Positions 15,641 to 23,691 of a stretch of DNA of 43,432 nt are shown one piece after another. The DNA is taken from the NCBI RefSeq assembly GCF_000715505.1, contig NZ_JHEH01000025.1:1-43432 (forward strand), read 5' to 3'. The notes under the pieces were generated by a model. It ran no database searches, was not told the DNA's origin, and saw only the letters and a program-made list of their open reading frames with translations. Within the stretch, counting starts at the first letter, position 1; each line of letters starts with the position of its first letter. The translations under genes and the position numbers were made by a program. The stretch is from Thioclava dalianensis (GTDB taxonomy: Bacteria > Pseudomonadota > Alphaproteobacteria > Rhodobacterales > Rhodobacteraceae).

Positions 15641-16327
15641 ATGGCTCTATCTGGCATTTCGCAGGCGCTCTCCTCGGCGCAGACCTTTCTGGCAAGCGGT
15701 GGCCCCTCGATCTGGGCGATTGCGCTTTTGTCGGTGGCGGGGCTTGCGCTGGTGCTGTGGAAGATCTGGGATCTGCTGAGCCTTGGGGCGTGGAATGGCG
15801 GGCCGCATGTGCGCCGCGCCGTGGCCTATTGGCAGGCCGGAGATGCCGAGGCCGCGCGCGCCGAGCTGCGCGACCGCCACACGATCCGGGCGCGGCTGGC
15901 GCGGGCCTGCATGACGGCTGTGGCCGATGAGCGCTTCGACAAATCCACCGCTCAGGAGGAAACCCTGCGCGTGGCGACCCATCTGCTGACCCGCGCGCGG
16001 GCCGGGCTGCGCCCGCTGGAGCTGATCGCAACCATCGCGCCGCTGCTGGGCCTGCTGGGCACCGTTCTGGGCATGATCTCGGCCTTCCAGACGCTGCAAG
16101 AGGCCGGCGCGCGGGCCGATCCCGCGATGCTCGCAGGCGGGATCTGGGAGGCGCTTTTGACGACGGCTGCGGGCATGGCGGTCGCAATCCCGGCCTCGAT
16201 CGCGCTGAGCTGGTTTGAAAGCGTCACCGACCGGTTGCGGCTGGAGATGGAAGACGCCGCGACCCGGATCTTGCAGCCCGTGGGTCAAAGCCCGATCCCC
16301 CAGCCTGACCCGGCAAAAGCGGCCTGA
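15641..16327 (+). CDS. exbB: ExbB, TonB-system proton channel subunit
   Basis: 228 aa from the ATG at 15641 (MALSGISQALSSAQTFLASGG). In-frame ATGs at 15620 and 15590 exist but have poorer ribosome-binding sequences. MotA/TolQ/ExbB fold: TM1 SIWAIALLSVAGLALVLWKIW, a cytoplasmic helical region, TM2 PLELIATIAPLLGLLGTVLGM with the hallmark PLLGLLGTVxGMI, and TM3 LLTTAAGMAVAIPASIALSWF. With ExbD it harvests the proton gradient to drive TonB. First of four tightly packed genes (5 nt to exbD-1). Confidence 0.93.
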   Translation: MALSGISQALSSAQTFLASGGPSIWAIALLSVAGLALVLWKIWDLLSLGAWNGGPHVRRAVAYWQAGDAEAARAELRDRHTIRARLARACMTAVADERFDKSTAQEETLRVATHLLTRARAGLRPLELIATIAPLLGLLGTVLGMISAFQTLQEAGARADPAMLAGGIWEALLTTAAGMAVAIPASIALSWFESVTDRLRLEMEDAATRILQPVGQSPIPQPDPAKAA

Positions 16328-16332
16328 GCCCG

Positions 16333-16710
16333 ATGCAGATCGCCCCGCAACGCCGCCCCCGCAGGATCTCGCTCACGCCGATGATCGACGTGGTGTTCCT
16401 GTTGCTGGTCTTCTTCATGCTGGCCTCGCGTTTTGGCGTCGATATGCAGGTGCCGCTGCAACAGGCGGGCGGTCCGGGCGGCGCTTATCAAGGCCCGCCC
16501 CGGCTGGTCGATGTCACCCCCGAAGGCGTCCGGCTCAACGGGGTTGCGGTGCCGCTCGACGCGCTGGCAGGTCAGCTTGCGCCGCTGATGACCTCGCCCA
16601 AGGACACGGTGATCTTGCGCGCACGCGGTGAGGCGAGCCTGCAAGAGCTGGTCACGGTGATGGGCGTGCTGCGGCGCGCCGGGCTGGACAAGCTGGTACA
16701 GGTCGAGTGA
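16333..16710 (+). CDS. exbD: ExbD (first copy), with the proton-binding Asp
   Basis: 125 aa, ATG at 16333. A short cytoplasmic N-terminus, one transmembrane helix with the essential aspartate (SLTPMIDVVFLLLVFFMLAS, Asp19), and a periplasmic domain with VDVTPEGVRLNGVAV and ILRARGEASLQELVTVMGVLRRAGLDKLVQV. The periplasmic region ends after the typical beta-alpha-beta. It lies between exbB (5 nt) and the second exbD (4 nt). Confidence 0.92.
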   Translation: MQIAPQRRPRRISLTPMIDVVFLLLVFFMLASRFGVDMQVPLQQAGGPGGAYQGPPRLVDVTPEGVRLNGVAVPLDALAGQLAPLMTSPKDTVILRARGEASLQELVTVMGVLRRAGLDKLVQVE

Positions 16711-16714
16711 GCCG

Positions 16715-17158
16715 ATGAAGATCCCCGCCCCCCACGCCCGGCGCAACAGCGAAGACAACGTGATCCCGATGATCAATGTGGTCTTCCTGCTGCTGATCTT
16801 CTTTTTGATGACCGCCCAGATCGCGCCGCCCGACAGCCTTGATCTGACCCTGCCCAAGGCCGAGCGCGCAGCGACCGGCGACAGCGATCTGACGCTTTAT
16901 GTCGGGGCAGATGGCACACTGGCCTTTCGCGATGTAACGGGCGATCCGCAGGCGCTCGACGCGCTTGAGGTGGCCTATCGCGCGCTTTGCCCGCAAGCCG
17001 CCTGCGCGACGCCGCCACAGCTTGTGATCCGCGCCGATGCCGCCCTCGCAGCCCGCGCCCTGCCCCCGATCCTGCGCGCGCTGGCCGCCCGCCAGATCAC
17101 CGATATCGCCTTGGCCACCCAGCCGGGGGCCACCCAACCGGAACCAGCTGCGCAATGA
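16715..17158 (+). CDS. ExbD (second copy), Asn replaces the proton-binding Asp
   Basis: 147 aa, ATG at 16715. ExbD/TolR family with NVIPMINVVFLLLIFFLMTA as the transmembrane helix. The residue aligned with the essential Asp of ExbD is Asn21 (codon AAT at 16775-16777). The periplasmic domain (LTLYVGADGTLAFRDVTG ... LVIRADAALAARALPPILRAL) is slightly longer than in copy 1 and has two Cys (CPQAACA). A heterodimer of one Asp and one Asn ExbD inside the ExbB pentamer is the obvious possibility. It ends in an ATGA overlap with tonB. Confidence 0.88.
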   Translation: MKIPAPHARRNSEDNVIPMINVVFLLLIFFLMTAQIAPPDSLDLTLPKAERAATGDSDLTLYVGADGTLAFRDVTGDPQALDALEVAYRALCPQAACATPPQLVIRADAALAARALPPILRALAARQITDIALATQPGATQPEPAAQ

Positions 17159-18042
17159 TCCGCGTCGCGCGCAATGTGATCGTCTTCACCGCGCTGGCCG
17201 TGGCGGTGCATGTAGCGGTCTTTCTGCGGTTTTCCGAACCTCAGGGCGCGCAATCGGCGGGCAGTGGCGGCGCGGATGTGATCTCGCTCAAGGCAGCACC
17301 TGCAAGCTATGCCCGGATGGTCGCGCAATGGGAGACCCCGCCCGAGGTTGCGCAGGACGCGCCCGATATGGCTGCGCCCACCAGCCCCGCCACGCCCAGC
17401 GCGCCGCCAAGACAGCCCAGCGCCGAGACCTCTCGCCCCGATCCACCCCAAACTGCCGCCCTTGAGCCTGCGGCACCGCAGGCGCCCGACAGCCCGCCTG
17501 CGCCCGAGCTGGGCGCGCCGCCGCCCGCGCCCGCCCCGCCCGTCGATCCAGAGCTGGCGCGTCACAAACCCGAGCCCAAACCGACACCGCCAAAGCCTAC
17601 CCCCCCGAGACCCGCACCCAAAGACCCGTCCGCGCGCCCGGCCCGGACATCCTCCTCCGCGCGGGCTGCAGCACCTGCCAGCACCGCCGCAGGGTCCGGC
17701 GGCGGCGCGCAGGCAGGCGGCGCGCGTAGTGCTAAGGCCGCAACACTCAGCCAGACTGCGCAAACCGCGCTGATCGCGCAATGGGGCGCTCAGGTGCGCG
17801 AGCAGATCGACCGCGCCAAACGCGCCCCGCGCGACAGCGACACCGGAACCGTCACGCTCCTGGTGCGCATCGCGCGCTCGGGCGCGTTGATCGGCGTGTC
17901 GGTCGCCAATAGCTCGGGCGATGCAGCGCTCGACCGCGCAGCGCTGGAGGCCGTGAGCCGCGCCCGCGCGTTTCCCAAAGCCCCCGATGGCCTCACCGCG
18001 CCTCAGTATAACTTCCGGCTGCCCCTGCGCTTTGCCCGCTGA
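17155..18042 (+). CDS. tonB: TonB-family energy transducer
   Basis: 295 aa from the ATG at 17155, overlapping the exbD-2 stop by 4 nt. N-terminal transmembrane anchor VIVFTALAVAVHVAVFL with His19 in the position expected for the TonB helix. A long Pro/Ala/Lys-rich periplasmic spacer follows (about residues 55-190, many APP, KPEPKP and TPPKPTP units), then a short Gly/Ala/Ser linker. The C-terminal TonB domain runs from QTALIAQWGAQVREQIDRAKR through GTVTLLVRIARSGALIGVSVANSSG to YNFRLPLRFAR. It couples ExbBD to an outer-membrane receptor, but no TonB-dependent receptor is encoded nearby, so it presumably serves a receptor elsewhere. Confidence 0.92.
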   Translation: MIRVARNVIVFTALAVAVHVAVFLRFSEPQGAQSAGSGGADVISLKAAPASYARMVAQWETPPEVAQDAPDMAAPTSPATPSAPPRQPSAETSRPDPPQTAALEPAAPQAPDSPPAPELGAPPPAPAPPVDPELARHKPEPKPTPPKPTPPRPAPKDPSARPARTSSSARAAAPASTAAGSGGGAQAGGARSAKAATLSQTAQTALIAQWGAQVREQIDRAKRAPRDSDTGTVTLLVRIARSGALIGVSVANSSGDAALDRAALEAVSRARAFPKAPDGLTAPQYNFRLPLRFAR

Positions 18043-18073
18043 GCCGCAGACCGCAGATCCGAGCGAGCCATCT

Positions 18074-18169
18074 CACGCAATCCTCACGTACCGAACGCGT
18101 TTGCGTGTACTCGCGCGCGGCTCACTCAGCGGTGATCTTTGGTGATGAGATCCGTCACCGAACTGTCAG
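18074..18169 (+). promoter_or_regulatory. tonB/phosphatase intergenic: hairpin and candidate Pho box
   Basis: An inverted repeat CACGCAA (18074-18080) with TTGCGTG (18101-18107) lacks a T-tract and may mark the end of the tonB transcript. At 18152-18169, CCGTCAC-N4-CTGTCAG forms two 7-bp direct repeats with an 11-bp period, matching the PhoB box pattern (two CTGTCAT-like units 11 bp apart; 5/7 and 6/7 identities). The next gene encodes a phosphoesterase, which fits phosphate control. CGGTGA (18130-18135) is also inverted at 18155-18160 (TCACCG). Confidence 0.55.
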
Positions 18170-18236
18170 ATAGCCCCCCTAGCGAACCCTCACCCAAGCG
18201 CCGGATCGGCGCGTCAGGCAAAATGAGGGAACAGAC

Positions 18237-19865
18237 ATGACCAAGATGCTCTACGGTTCGGTCGCAGCAGGCGCGCTGGCGCTTGTGGGCACCGGCATCG
18301 CCGCGCAGGCGCAAGACGCGCCCAAGCCCAATACCGCCACTCCGATCAAACATGTCGTGGTGATCTTTCAGGAGAACGTCTCCTTCGATCATTACTTCGG
18401 CACCTATCCCAACGCGGCCAACCCCGAGGGCGAGCCCGCCTTCCACGCAAAGCCGGACACGCCCAAAGCCGACACGCTCGCCGCGGCAGGCCTGCTGCGC
18501 GACAATGGCAACAAGACCAACCCTGCCAATGGCGCAGATGCCGCAGCGCCGTTCCGCATGGACCGCACGCAGGCCGCCTCTGCCGATCAAAACCACGGCT
18601 ATACCGCCGAGCAGGCCGCCTTCGATGCGGGCAAGATGGACCTCTTCCCGGCCAATACCGGGCGCGCCAGCAAGGGCGGTGCGGGCACGTTTGGCACCAA
18701 AGGTCAGGTGATGGGTTATTACGACGGCAACACCGTCACGGCGCTGTGGAACTACGCGCAGGCCTATGCGATGAGCGACCGTGCCTTTTCCTCGACCTTC
18801 GGCCCCTCGACGCCGGGCGCGATCAACCTGGTCTCAGGCCAGACCAATGGCGTGACCCTGCCCGTGGGCTACGATCTGGAAGCCGATGGCACCTATGACA
18901 AAGGCCGCGTCGTGCCTGATGGCAATGGCGGCTGGACGATGATCTCGGATCTCGATCCGACGGGCGATGTCTGCTCACAGGGCAAGACCGCATCGATGAC
19001 CGGGCCCAATATCGGCGATATGCTCAACGCGCGCCATATCACCTGGGGCTGGTTCGAGGGCGGCTTCGATCTGAGCCAGACCAACCCCAATGGCACGACC
19101 GGCTGTGATCGCAAGACCACATCGGATGTCACCAGTGTCAGCATCGTCGATTACATCCCCCATCACGAGCCCTTCCAGTACTACCCCTCAACCGCGAACC
19201 CGACCCATAAGCGCCCCTCCTCGGTCGCGGCAATCGGCACTGCGCAGGATGGCGGTGCGAACCATCAATATGACATGACCGACTGGTATGCCGCGCTCAA
19301 GCAAGGCAACCTGCCTTCGGTGAGCTTCCTCAAGGCGGCGGGATACCAAGACGGCCATGCGGGCTATTCCGACCCGCTCGATGGGCAGGATTTCATCGTC
19401 AAAGCGGTCAATGCGATCGGCAAGTCGAAATTCTGGAACGACACGGCGATCATCGTGCTCTACGACGATTCCGATGGCTGGTATGACCATGCCCATGCGG
19501 TGGTGAACCCCTCGAACATCCCCGTCAAAGGCTATGATGTGCTCAATGGCGATGTCTGCGGCACGGGCGGCGTGGCGCTTCCGGGCGTTGATGGGCTCCC
19601 GGCGCAGGGGCGCTGTGGCTACGGCACCCGCCAGCCTTTCCTTGTGATCTCGCCCTATGCCAAGGCCAACCATGTCGATCACACGCTGACCGACCAAAGC
19701 TCGGTTATGCGCTTCATCGAGGATAACTGGATGGGCGGCGCGCGTCTGGGGCATGGCTCCTTCGATGCGATCTCGGGGCCGATCAACGGCATGTTCGACT
19801 GGGCGCAGGCTCCGGCCAAACCGCTGCTCCTCGATCCCAAGACCGGCGAGCCGGCCCATTCGTAA
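18237..19865 (+). CDS. Secreted AcpA/phospholipase C-like phosphoesterase
   Basis: 542 aa, ATG at 18237. Signal peptide of ~25 residues ending AAQA-QD. Phosphoesterase superfamily shared by bacterial phospholipase C and Francisella AcpA acid phosphatase: HVVVIFQENVSFDHYFGTYP (Glu46-Asn47 metal-binding pair), the probable nucleophile Ser191 in FGPSTPGAINLVSGQTNG, and the metal-binding cluster YDDSDGWYDH with Asp410/Asp411. All expected active-site elements are present, so it should be active. It probably releases phosphate from organic esters or phospholipid headgroups in the periplasm or outside the cell. The Pho box upstream agrees with phosphate scavenging. It is followed 11 nt later by a di-haem peroxidase gene, with which it forms an operon. 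Confidence 0.87.
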   Translation: MTKMLYGSVAAGALALVGTGIAAQAQDAPKPNTATPIKHVVVIFQENVSFDHYFGTYPNAANPEGEPAFHAKPDTPKADTLAAAGLLRDNGNKTNPANGADAAAPFRMDRTQAASADQNHGYTAEQAAFDAGKMDLFPANTGRASKGGAGTFGTKGQVMGYYDGNTVTALWNYAQAYAMSDRAFSSTFGPSTPGAINLVSGQTNGVTLPVGYDLEADGTYDKGRVVPDGNGGWTMISDLDPTGDVCSQGKTASMTGPNIGDMLNARHITWGWFEGGFDLSQTNPNGTTGCDRKTTSDVTSVSIVDYIPHHEPFQYYPSTANPTHKRPSSVAAIGTAQDGGANHQYDMTDWYAALKQGNLPSVSFLKAAGYQDGHAGYSDPLDGQDFIVKAVNAIGKSKFWNDTAIIVLYDDSDGWYDHAHAVVNPSNIPVKGYDVLNGDVCGTGGVALPGVDGLPAQGRCGYGTRQPFLVISPYAKANHVDHTLTDQSSVMRFIEDNWMGGARLGHGSFDAISGPINGMFDWAQAPAKPLLLDPKTGEPAHS

Positions 19866-19876
19866 GGAGATCAGGG

Positions 19877-21247
19877 ATGCGTTTGAAGATCTCTCCCAGT
19901 GTCTTTGCACAAAGACGCATCCTCACCTCAGCGCTGGTCGGCCTCTCGCTGACCAGCGTCTTGTTTCCCCCGACAGGCGCGGCCTCCGGTCCAGCGCCTG
20001 CCCCGCCCGCGACGCCCCTCAGTGCCGTGGCGCAGATCGGGCGCGAGATGTTCACCGACACCACGCTTTCGGGCAATGGGCAGATGTCTTGCGCGACCTG
20101 CCACGATCCGGCCAATCACTACGGGCCGGATGGGCGCGCGCCTGTCGCGATGGGCGGCCCGGATCTGAGCCGCTCCGGGCTGCGCGCCGTGCCCATGCTG
20201 ACCTATGATGCGCTCACACCGGCCTTCACCGTCGGCCCGCTCGACCCGTCTCTGGAGGCCAACGAGGCCTCGCCGCAGGCCGTGGCCGCCCATACCGGCC
20301 CATCCGCCCAAACCACGGCAGCCCCGTCGCAAGCGCCAACAGGCCCCGCGCCGCAAAAGATCGCGGGGCAAACCACGCTGTCGGCCCCCGTGCCGCGCGG
20401 CGGGCAGTTCTGGGATGGCCGCGCCGATACGCTGGCCGATCAGGCACGCGGGCCGTTGCTCACCCGTTTCGAGATGGCCAATACCGTGCCCCATCTCGCC
20501 CAGACGCTGCGCACGCGGTACGGCGCGCGGCTCGCGGCGCTGTTTGGCCCCTCGATCCTCGACGATGACCAGATGCTGATCTCGGAGGCGACCTTCGCGC
20601 TGGCGCGCTATCAGGTTGAAGATCCCTCCTTCCATCCGTTCTCAAGCAAATACGACGCCTATCTTGCGGGCAAGGCCACACTCAGCCCTGCCGAGGCGCG
20701 CGGGCTTGCACTGTTCAACGATCCGAAGAAAGGCAATTGCGCGGCCTGCCATCTCGACACGCCCGCGACGGACGGCTCGGCGCCTCTGTTCACCGATTTC
20801 GAATTTGAGGCCCTGGGCGTGCCGCGCAATCCGGCCCTGCCCCAGACCCGCGATCCGAACTGGTTCGATCTGGGCCTGTGCGGGCCGCTGCGCACCGATG
20901 TCACGGCCCATGACCCGGCCTATTGCGGGATGTTCAAGACGCCGAGCCTGCGCAATGTCGCGGCGCGCAAAAGCTTCTTTCACAACGGCGTCTACCATTC
21001 TCTAAAGGAGGTGGTGGATTTCTACGCCAAGCGCGACAGCACGCCCGAGGCGATCTACCCGATGAAAAATGGAAAGCTCCAGGTTTTCAACGATCTACCG
21101 GCGCGCTATCGCGGCAATATCGATTACGCCGATGCGCCCTTTGATCGCAGCCCCGCGGAGGGTCCGGCGCTCAGCCCACGCGAGGAAGACGACATCGTGG
21201 CCTTCCTCAAGACCCTGACCGATGGCTACACACCCGGGCCACCCTGA
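19877..21247 (+). CDS. Di-haem cytochrome c peroxidase (CCP/MauG family)
   Basis: 456 aa, ATG at 19877 behind AAGGAGATCAGGG. An export signal (residues ~1-38) is followed by two c-type haem sites, SCATCH (about residue 75) and NCAACH (about residue 290). Other family motifs are QFWDGRADTLADQARGPLL, FHNGVYHSLKEVVDFYAKRD and the late distal segment CGMFKTPSLRNVAARKSFFHNG. Periplasmic enzyme that would reduce peroxide using cytochrome electrons, or act MauG-like. A low-complexity Ala/Pro/Thr insertion of about 40 residues (roughly 130-170) lies between haem 1 and the FWDGR motif. It is co-transcribed with the phosphoesterase. The 3' end overlaps the convergent polysaccharide gene by 22 nt. Confidence 0.9.
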   Translation: MRLKISPSVFAQRRILTSALVGLSLTSVLFPPTGAASGPAPAPPATPLSAVAQIGREMFTDTTLSGNGQMSCATCHDPANHYGPDGRAPVAMGGPDLSRSGLRAVPMLTYDALTPAFTVGPLDPSLEANEASPQAVAAHTGPSAQTTAAPSQAPTGPAPQKIAGQTTLSAPVPRGGQFWDGRADTLADQARGPLLTRFEMANTVPHLAQTLRTRYGARLAALFGPSILDDDQMLISEATFALARYQVEDPSFHPFSSKYDAYLAGKATLSPAEARGLALFNDPKKGNCAACHLDTPATDGSAPLFTDFEFEALGVPRNPALPQTRDPNWFDLGLCGPLRTDVTAHDPAYCGMFKTPSLRNVAARKSFFHNGVYHSLKEVVDFYAKRDSTPEAIYPMKNGKLQVFNDLPARYRGNIDYADAPFDRSPAEGPALSPREEDDIVAFLKTLTDGYTPGPP

Positions 21248-22473
21248 CGTGCGCGCGCAGCAACCACCACCTCACAGCAGGCAAAGCCCAAAAGCACAAA
21301 CAGATGCCGCCAATGCAGCGAATCCACCACGACACTATTGGCAAGCTGGCCCAGAATGACGGACAGCAGCGCAATGCGCAGCGGCTGGCGATCATCGCAG
21401 ATCGCAAGCCTGCGCAATAGCTGCGTGCAGAGCAGCGCGATGGCACCAAAGAAGGAAAGCCAGCCGAGCCAGCCGTTTTCCACCGCGACCTTGAGATAGA
21501 GGTTATGCGTGGCCAGCCCGAACTCGCTTTGCGCGAAATGGGTGCGCCCGACATAATGACCCGGCCCCACGCCAAAGGGGCGCTGCGCAATCACCTCCAG
21601 CGCTTGGCTCCAATTGGCAAAGCGATGCGCATCATAGGATTGCAGTGCCAGCCGATGCATCAGGAACTCCGACAGTCCCAGCTCGCGCAACATGAGCGCC
21701 GCCGCCAGTACGGCCAGCCCCAAGCCCAGCGTGGCCGAAAGCGCAAAGACGACAAAGCTGCGCCGGTTACGCGTCAGGCAGATCATGAGCACGCCAAAGC
21801 AGGCAGCAGCCACCGCTGTGCCCAGCCACGCCCCGCGCGAAAAGCTCAGCACCATCATCGCCATCAAGACCACCGCCTGCACGAGCCGGAGCCCCCGGCG
21901 CCGGGTACTGGCGCGCATCGCATGCCCCGCCAGCAGCAGCCCCGCCGCCCCCATGAACGGGCCAAACACATTGGGATCCTTGAACAAAGGCGACAGGCGC
22001 AGCCCCTCATCCGAACGGAAATAGAGATCCACCGGCCCCGGCGCGAGATGGGTCAGCGCCAGCGCGCCCAACAGCGCAGAGAGGCTCGCCGCCCAGAAGA
22101 ACGCGCCATAGATCCGGTCGCAGGCACGCGCCCCGCCGCGCGCGCCCAGATGCGCCATCACCAGCGGGATCGCCAGCATGTAAAGCGTGATGCCAAGATA
22201 TTGCGCGCCAAACCCCACGCTGCGCCACGCCAGCCCAGACACCAGATTGCTCAGGAGAAACACCGCAAGCAGCACAAAGACCCCGCGCAGGTGCTGCGAC
22301 AGCTCCATCCGCCCGCCCGATAAGATCACGCCAAGCGCCACGACAAAGAGCAGATCGCTGGGCGCGGGCTGCACGATCACCACGAAAAGACAGCTTATCG
22401 CGGCGCAAAACACCGCCAATGCGAGCCCGTCGCGCGTCAGGGCGCGGGTTGGCAAAGCGACAGCGCCACTCAT
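21226..22473 (-). CDS. Wzy/O-antigen-ligase-like polysaccharide polymerase
   Basis: 415 aa from the ATG at 22473, overlapping the upstream glycosyltransferase stop by 4 nt. Polytopic membrane protein with about ten to twelve helices and the Wzy_C-type central region FGVGPGHYVGRTHFAQSEFGLATHNLYLKVAVENGWLG, which has the His and Arg spacing usual in O-antigen ligase/polymerase proteins, preceded by SFSRGAWLG. In context it most likely polymerises lipid-linked repeat units in a Wzx/Wzy pathway; ligation to lipid A is the alternative. Last gene of the long minus-strand operon. No terminator is seen, and its last 22 nt overlap the convergent peroxidase gene. Confidence 0.83.
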   Translation of the reverse strand: MSGAVALPTRALTRDGLALAVFCAAISCLFVVIVQPAPSDLLFVVALGVILSGGRMELSQHLRGVFVLLAVFLLSNLVSGLAWRSVGFGAQYLGITLYMLAIPLVMAHLGARGGARACDRIYGAFFWAASLSALLGALALTHLAPGPVDLYFRSDEGLRLSPLFKDPNVFGPFMGAAGLLLAGHAMRASTRRRGLRLVQAVVLMAMMVLSFSRGAWLGTAVAAACFGVLMICLTRNRRSFVVFALSATLGLGLAVLAAALMLRELGLSEFLMHRLALQSYDAHRFANWSQALEVIAQRPFGVGPGHYVGRTHFAQSEFGLATHNLYLKVAVENGWLGWLSFFGAIALLCTQLLRRLAICDDRQPLRIALLSVILGQLANSVVVDSLHWRHLFVLLGFACCEVVVAARARQGGPGV

Positions 22474-23690
22474 CGCGCCACGATCTCTTCGAGAATGCCC
22501 GCCACCTGCGCACAATGTGCCCGCGGGCTCGCGCCATAGCCTGCGCGCGCCGCGAACGCCGCCCGCGAAAGTGCCTGCGTGCGGGCGGGATCAAGCTGGT
22601 CCAGCGCCGCGCCCAGATCGTCGCGCTGCGCATAGATCAGCCCCGTGCGGTCATGCGCGATCATCTCGGCCGCCGCCGTCCAGCGCCCGGCCACAACCGG
22701 CGCGCCGCGCGCCAGCGCCTGCGCTGCGACCAGACCGAAGGGCTCTGGCCAGACGGAGGGAAAGACCAGCGCGCGCGCGCGCTCCAGCCAATGCGCGACA
22801 CCCTCCGGCTCCAGCCAGCCGGTCAGCTCGGCGCGCGGACAGGCGGCCCGGATCGCGGCCTCCTCGGGGCCTGCGCCCACGAACACTGCGCGCAGCCCGC
22901 GCGCCTCGGCGGCGCGGGCAAAATCCAGCGCCCCCTTTTCGGGCATCAGCCGCCCGATGAAGAGAAGTACGTCGTTCTCTTCGGCCCGCACCCGGCGGGC
23001 GTCCACGGGCTGTTCGACCGGGTTGTGGATATGATGCAGCCGCGCCCCTTGCGGCAGGTAGGGGCGCATCGCGGCCAGTTGGGTCTGCGACAGATACCCG
23101 ATATCGCGCAGCCTCCGCGGCAGCCCGCCCGGCCCCCAAAGTGCCGCCTGACGGGCCACCCGCCAGCCCTTATGCAGGCGGGAGCGCGCATCGCATTGCG
23201 TGCTCAGACAGCCAAGGCCCAGCGGACGGCGGGTGCAGATCTGCGCGCGCGGATAGTCGTAAAACCCGCCATTGGGACAGGCGAGAAAATAATCATGCAT
23301 CGTGAACAGGGCGCGGATCCCGGCCCCGCTCAGAACCGGGCCCAGCGCGGGCGAGAGCGCGCGCGAAAAGCTATGCGCATGCAATGCCGTGCGCGCGGGA
23401 TCGAGATTGGCCAGCACCGCACTGAGTCGCCGCGCCGCCTCCCCGTTCCAAAGGCCGCGCCATGCCGCGCGCCCCCGCGCCGGGTCCTCAAGCAGATCGG
23501 GCTGATCGAGACAGATCACCTCGGCGCCAGAGCTGGCCAACGCCGGATCGACCGGCCCGCAGGCGGTAAACACGATCACCCGGTAGCCCAGCGCGACCAG
23601 CCCACGGGCCTGGCTCAAGACGACCTGCGCGGTGCCACCGTTGAGCCGCGCGCTGTCGCTCACCAGCACGATCGTCTCAAGCCGCGCCAC
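22470..23690 (-). CDS. GT4-family glycosyltransferase
   Basis: 406 aa if translation starts at the GTG at 23690 (VARLETIVLVSDSARLNGG), directly after the stop of the upstream sulfotransferase gene. The frame is open further upstream, but that part reads antisense-like and overlaps the neighbour. Typical GT-B fold: N-terminal SARLNGGTAQVVLSQARGL, central FTMHDYFLACPNGG, and donor-site region VFPSVWPEPFGLVAAQALARGAPVVAG. The second Glu of the usual E-x7-E pair is Gln here (EPFGLVAAQ). Transfers a sugar to the growing lipid-linked repeat on the cytoplasmic face. Coupled to the polymerase gene by an ATGA overlap. Confidence 0.85.
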   Translation of the reverse strand: MARLETIVLVSDSARLNGGTAQVVLSQARGLVALGYRVIVFTACGPVDPALASSGAEVICLDQPDLLEDPARGRAAWRGLWNGEAARRLSAVLANLDPARTALHAHSFSRALSPALGPVLSGAGIRALFTMHDYFLACPNGGFYDYPRAQICTRRPLGLGCLSTQCDARSRLHKGWRVARQAALWGPGGLPRRLRDIGYLSQTQLAAMRPYLPQGARLHHIHNPVEQPVDARRVRAEENDVLLFIGRLMPEKGALDFARAAEARGLRAVFVGAGPEEAAIRAACPRAELTGWLEPEGVAHWLERARALVFPSVWPEPFGLVAAQALARGAPVVAGRWTAAAEMIAHDRTGLIYAQRDDLGAALDQLDPARTQALSRAAFAARAGYGASPRAHCAQVAGILEEIVAR

Positions 23691-23691
23691 C

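Noticed and set aside
17330-17680. Pro/Ala-rich DNA as a tandem repeat element
   Set aside because: The repetition is the coding of the TonB periplasmic spacer, with no exact repeated unit at DNA level.
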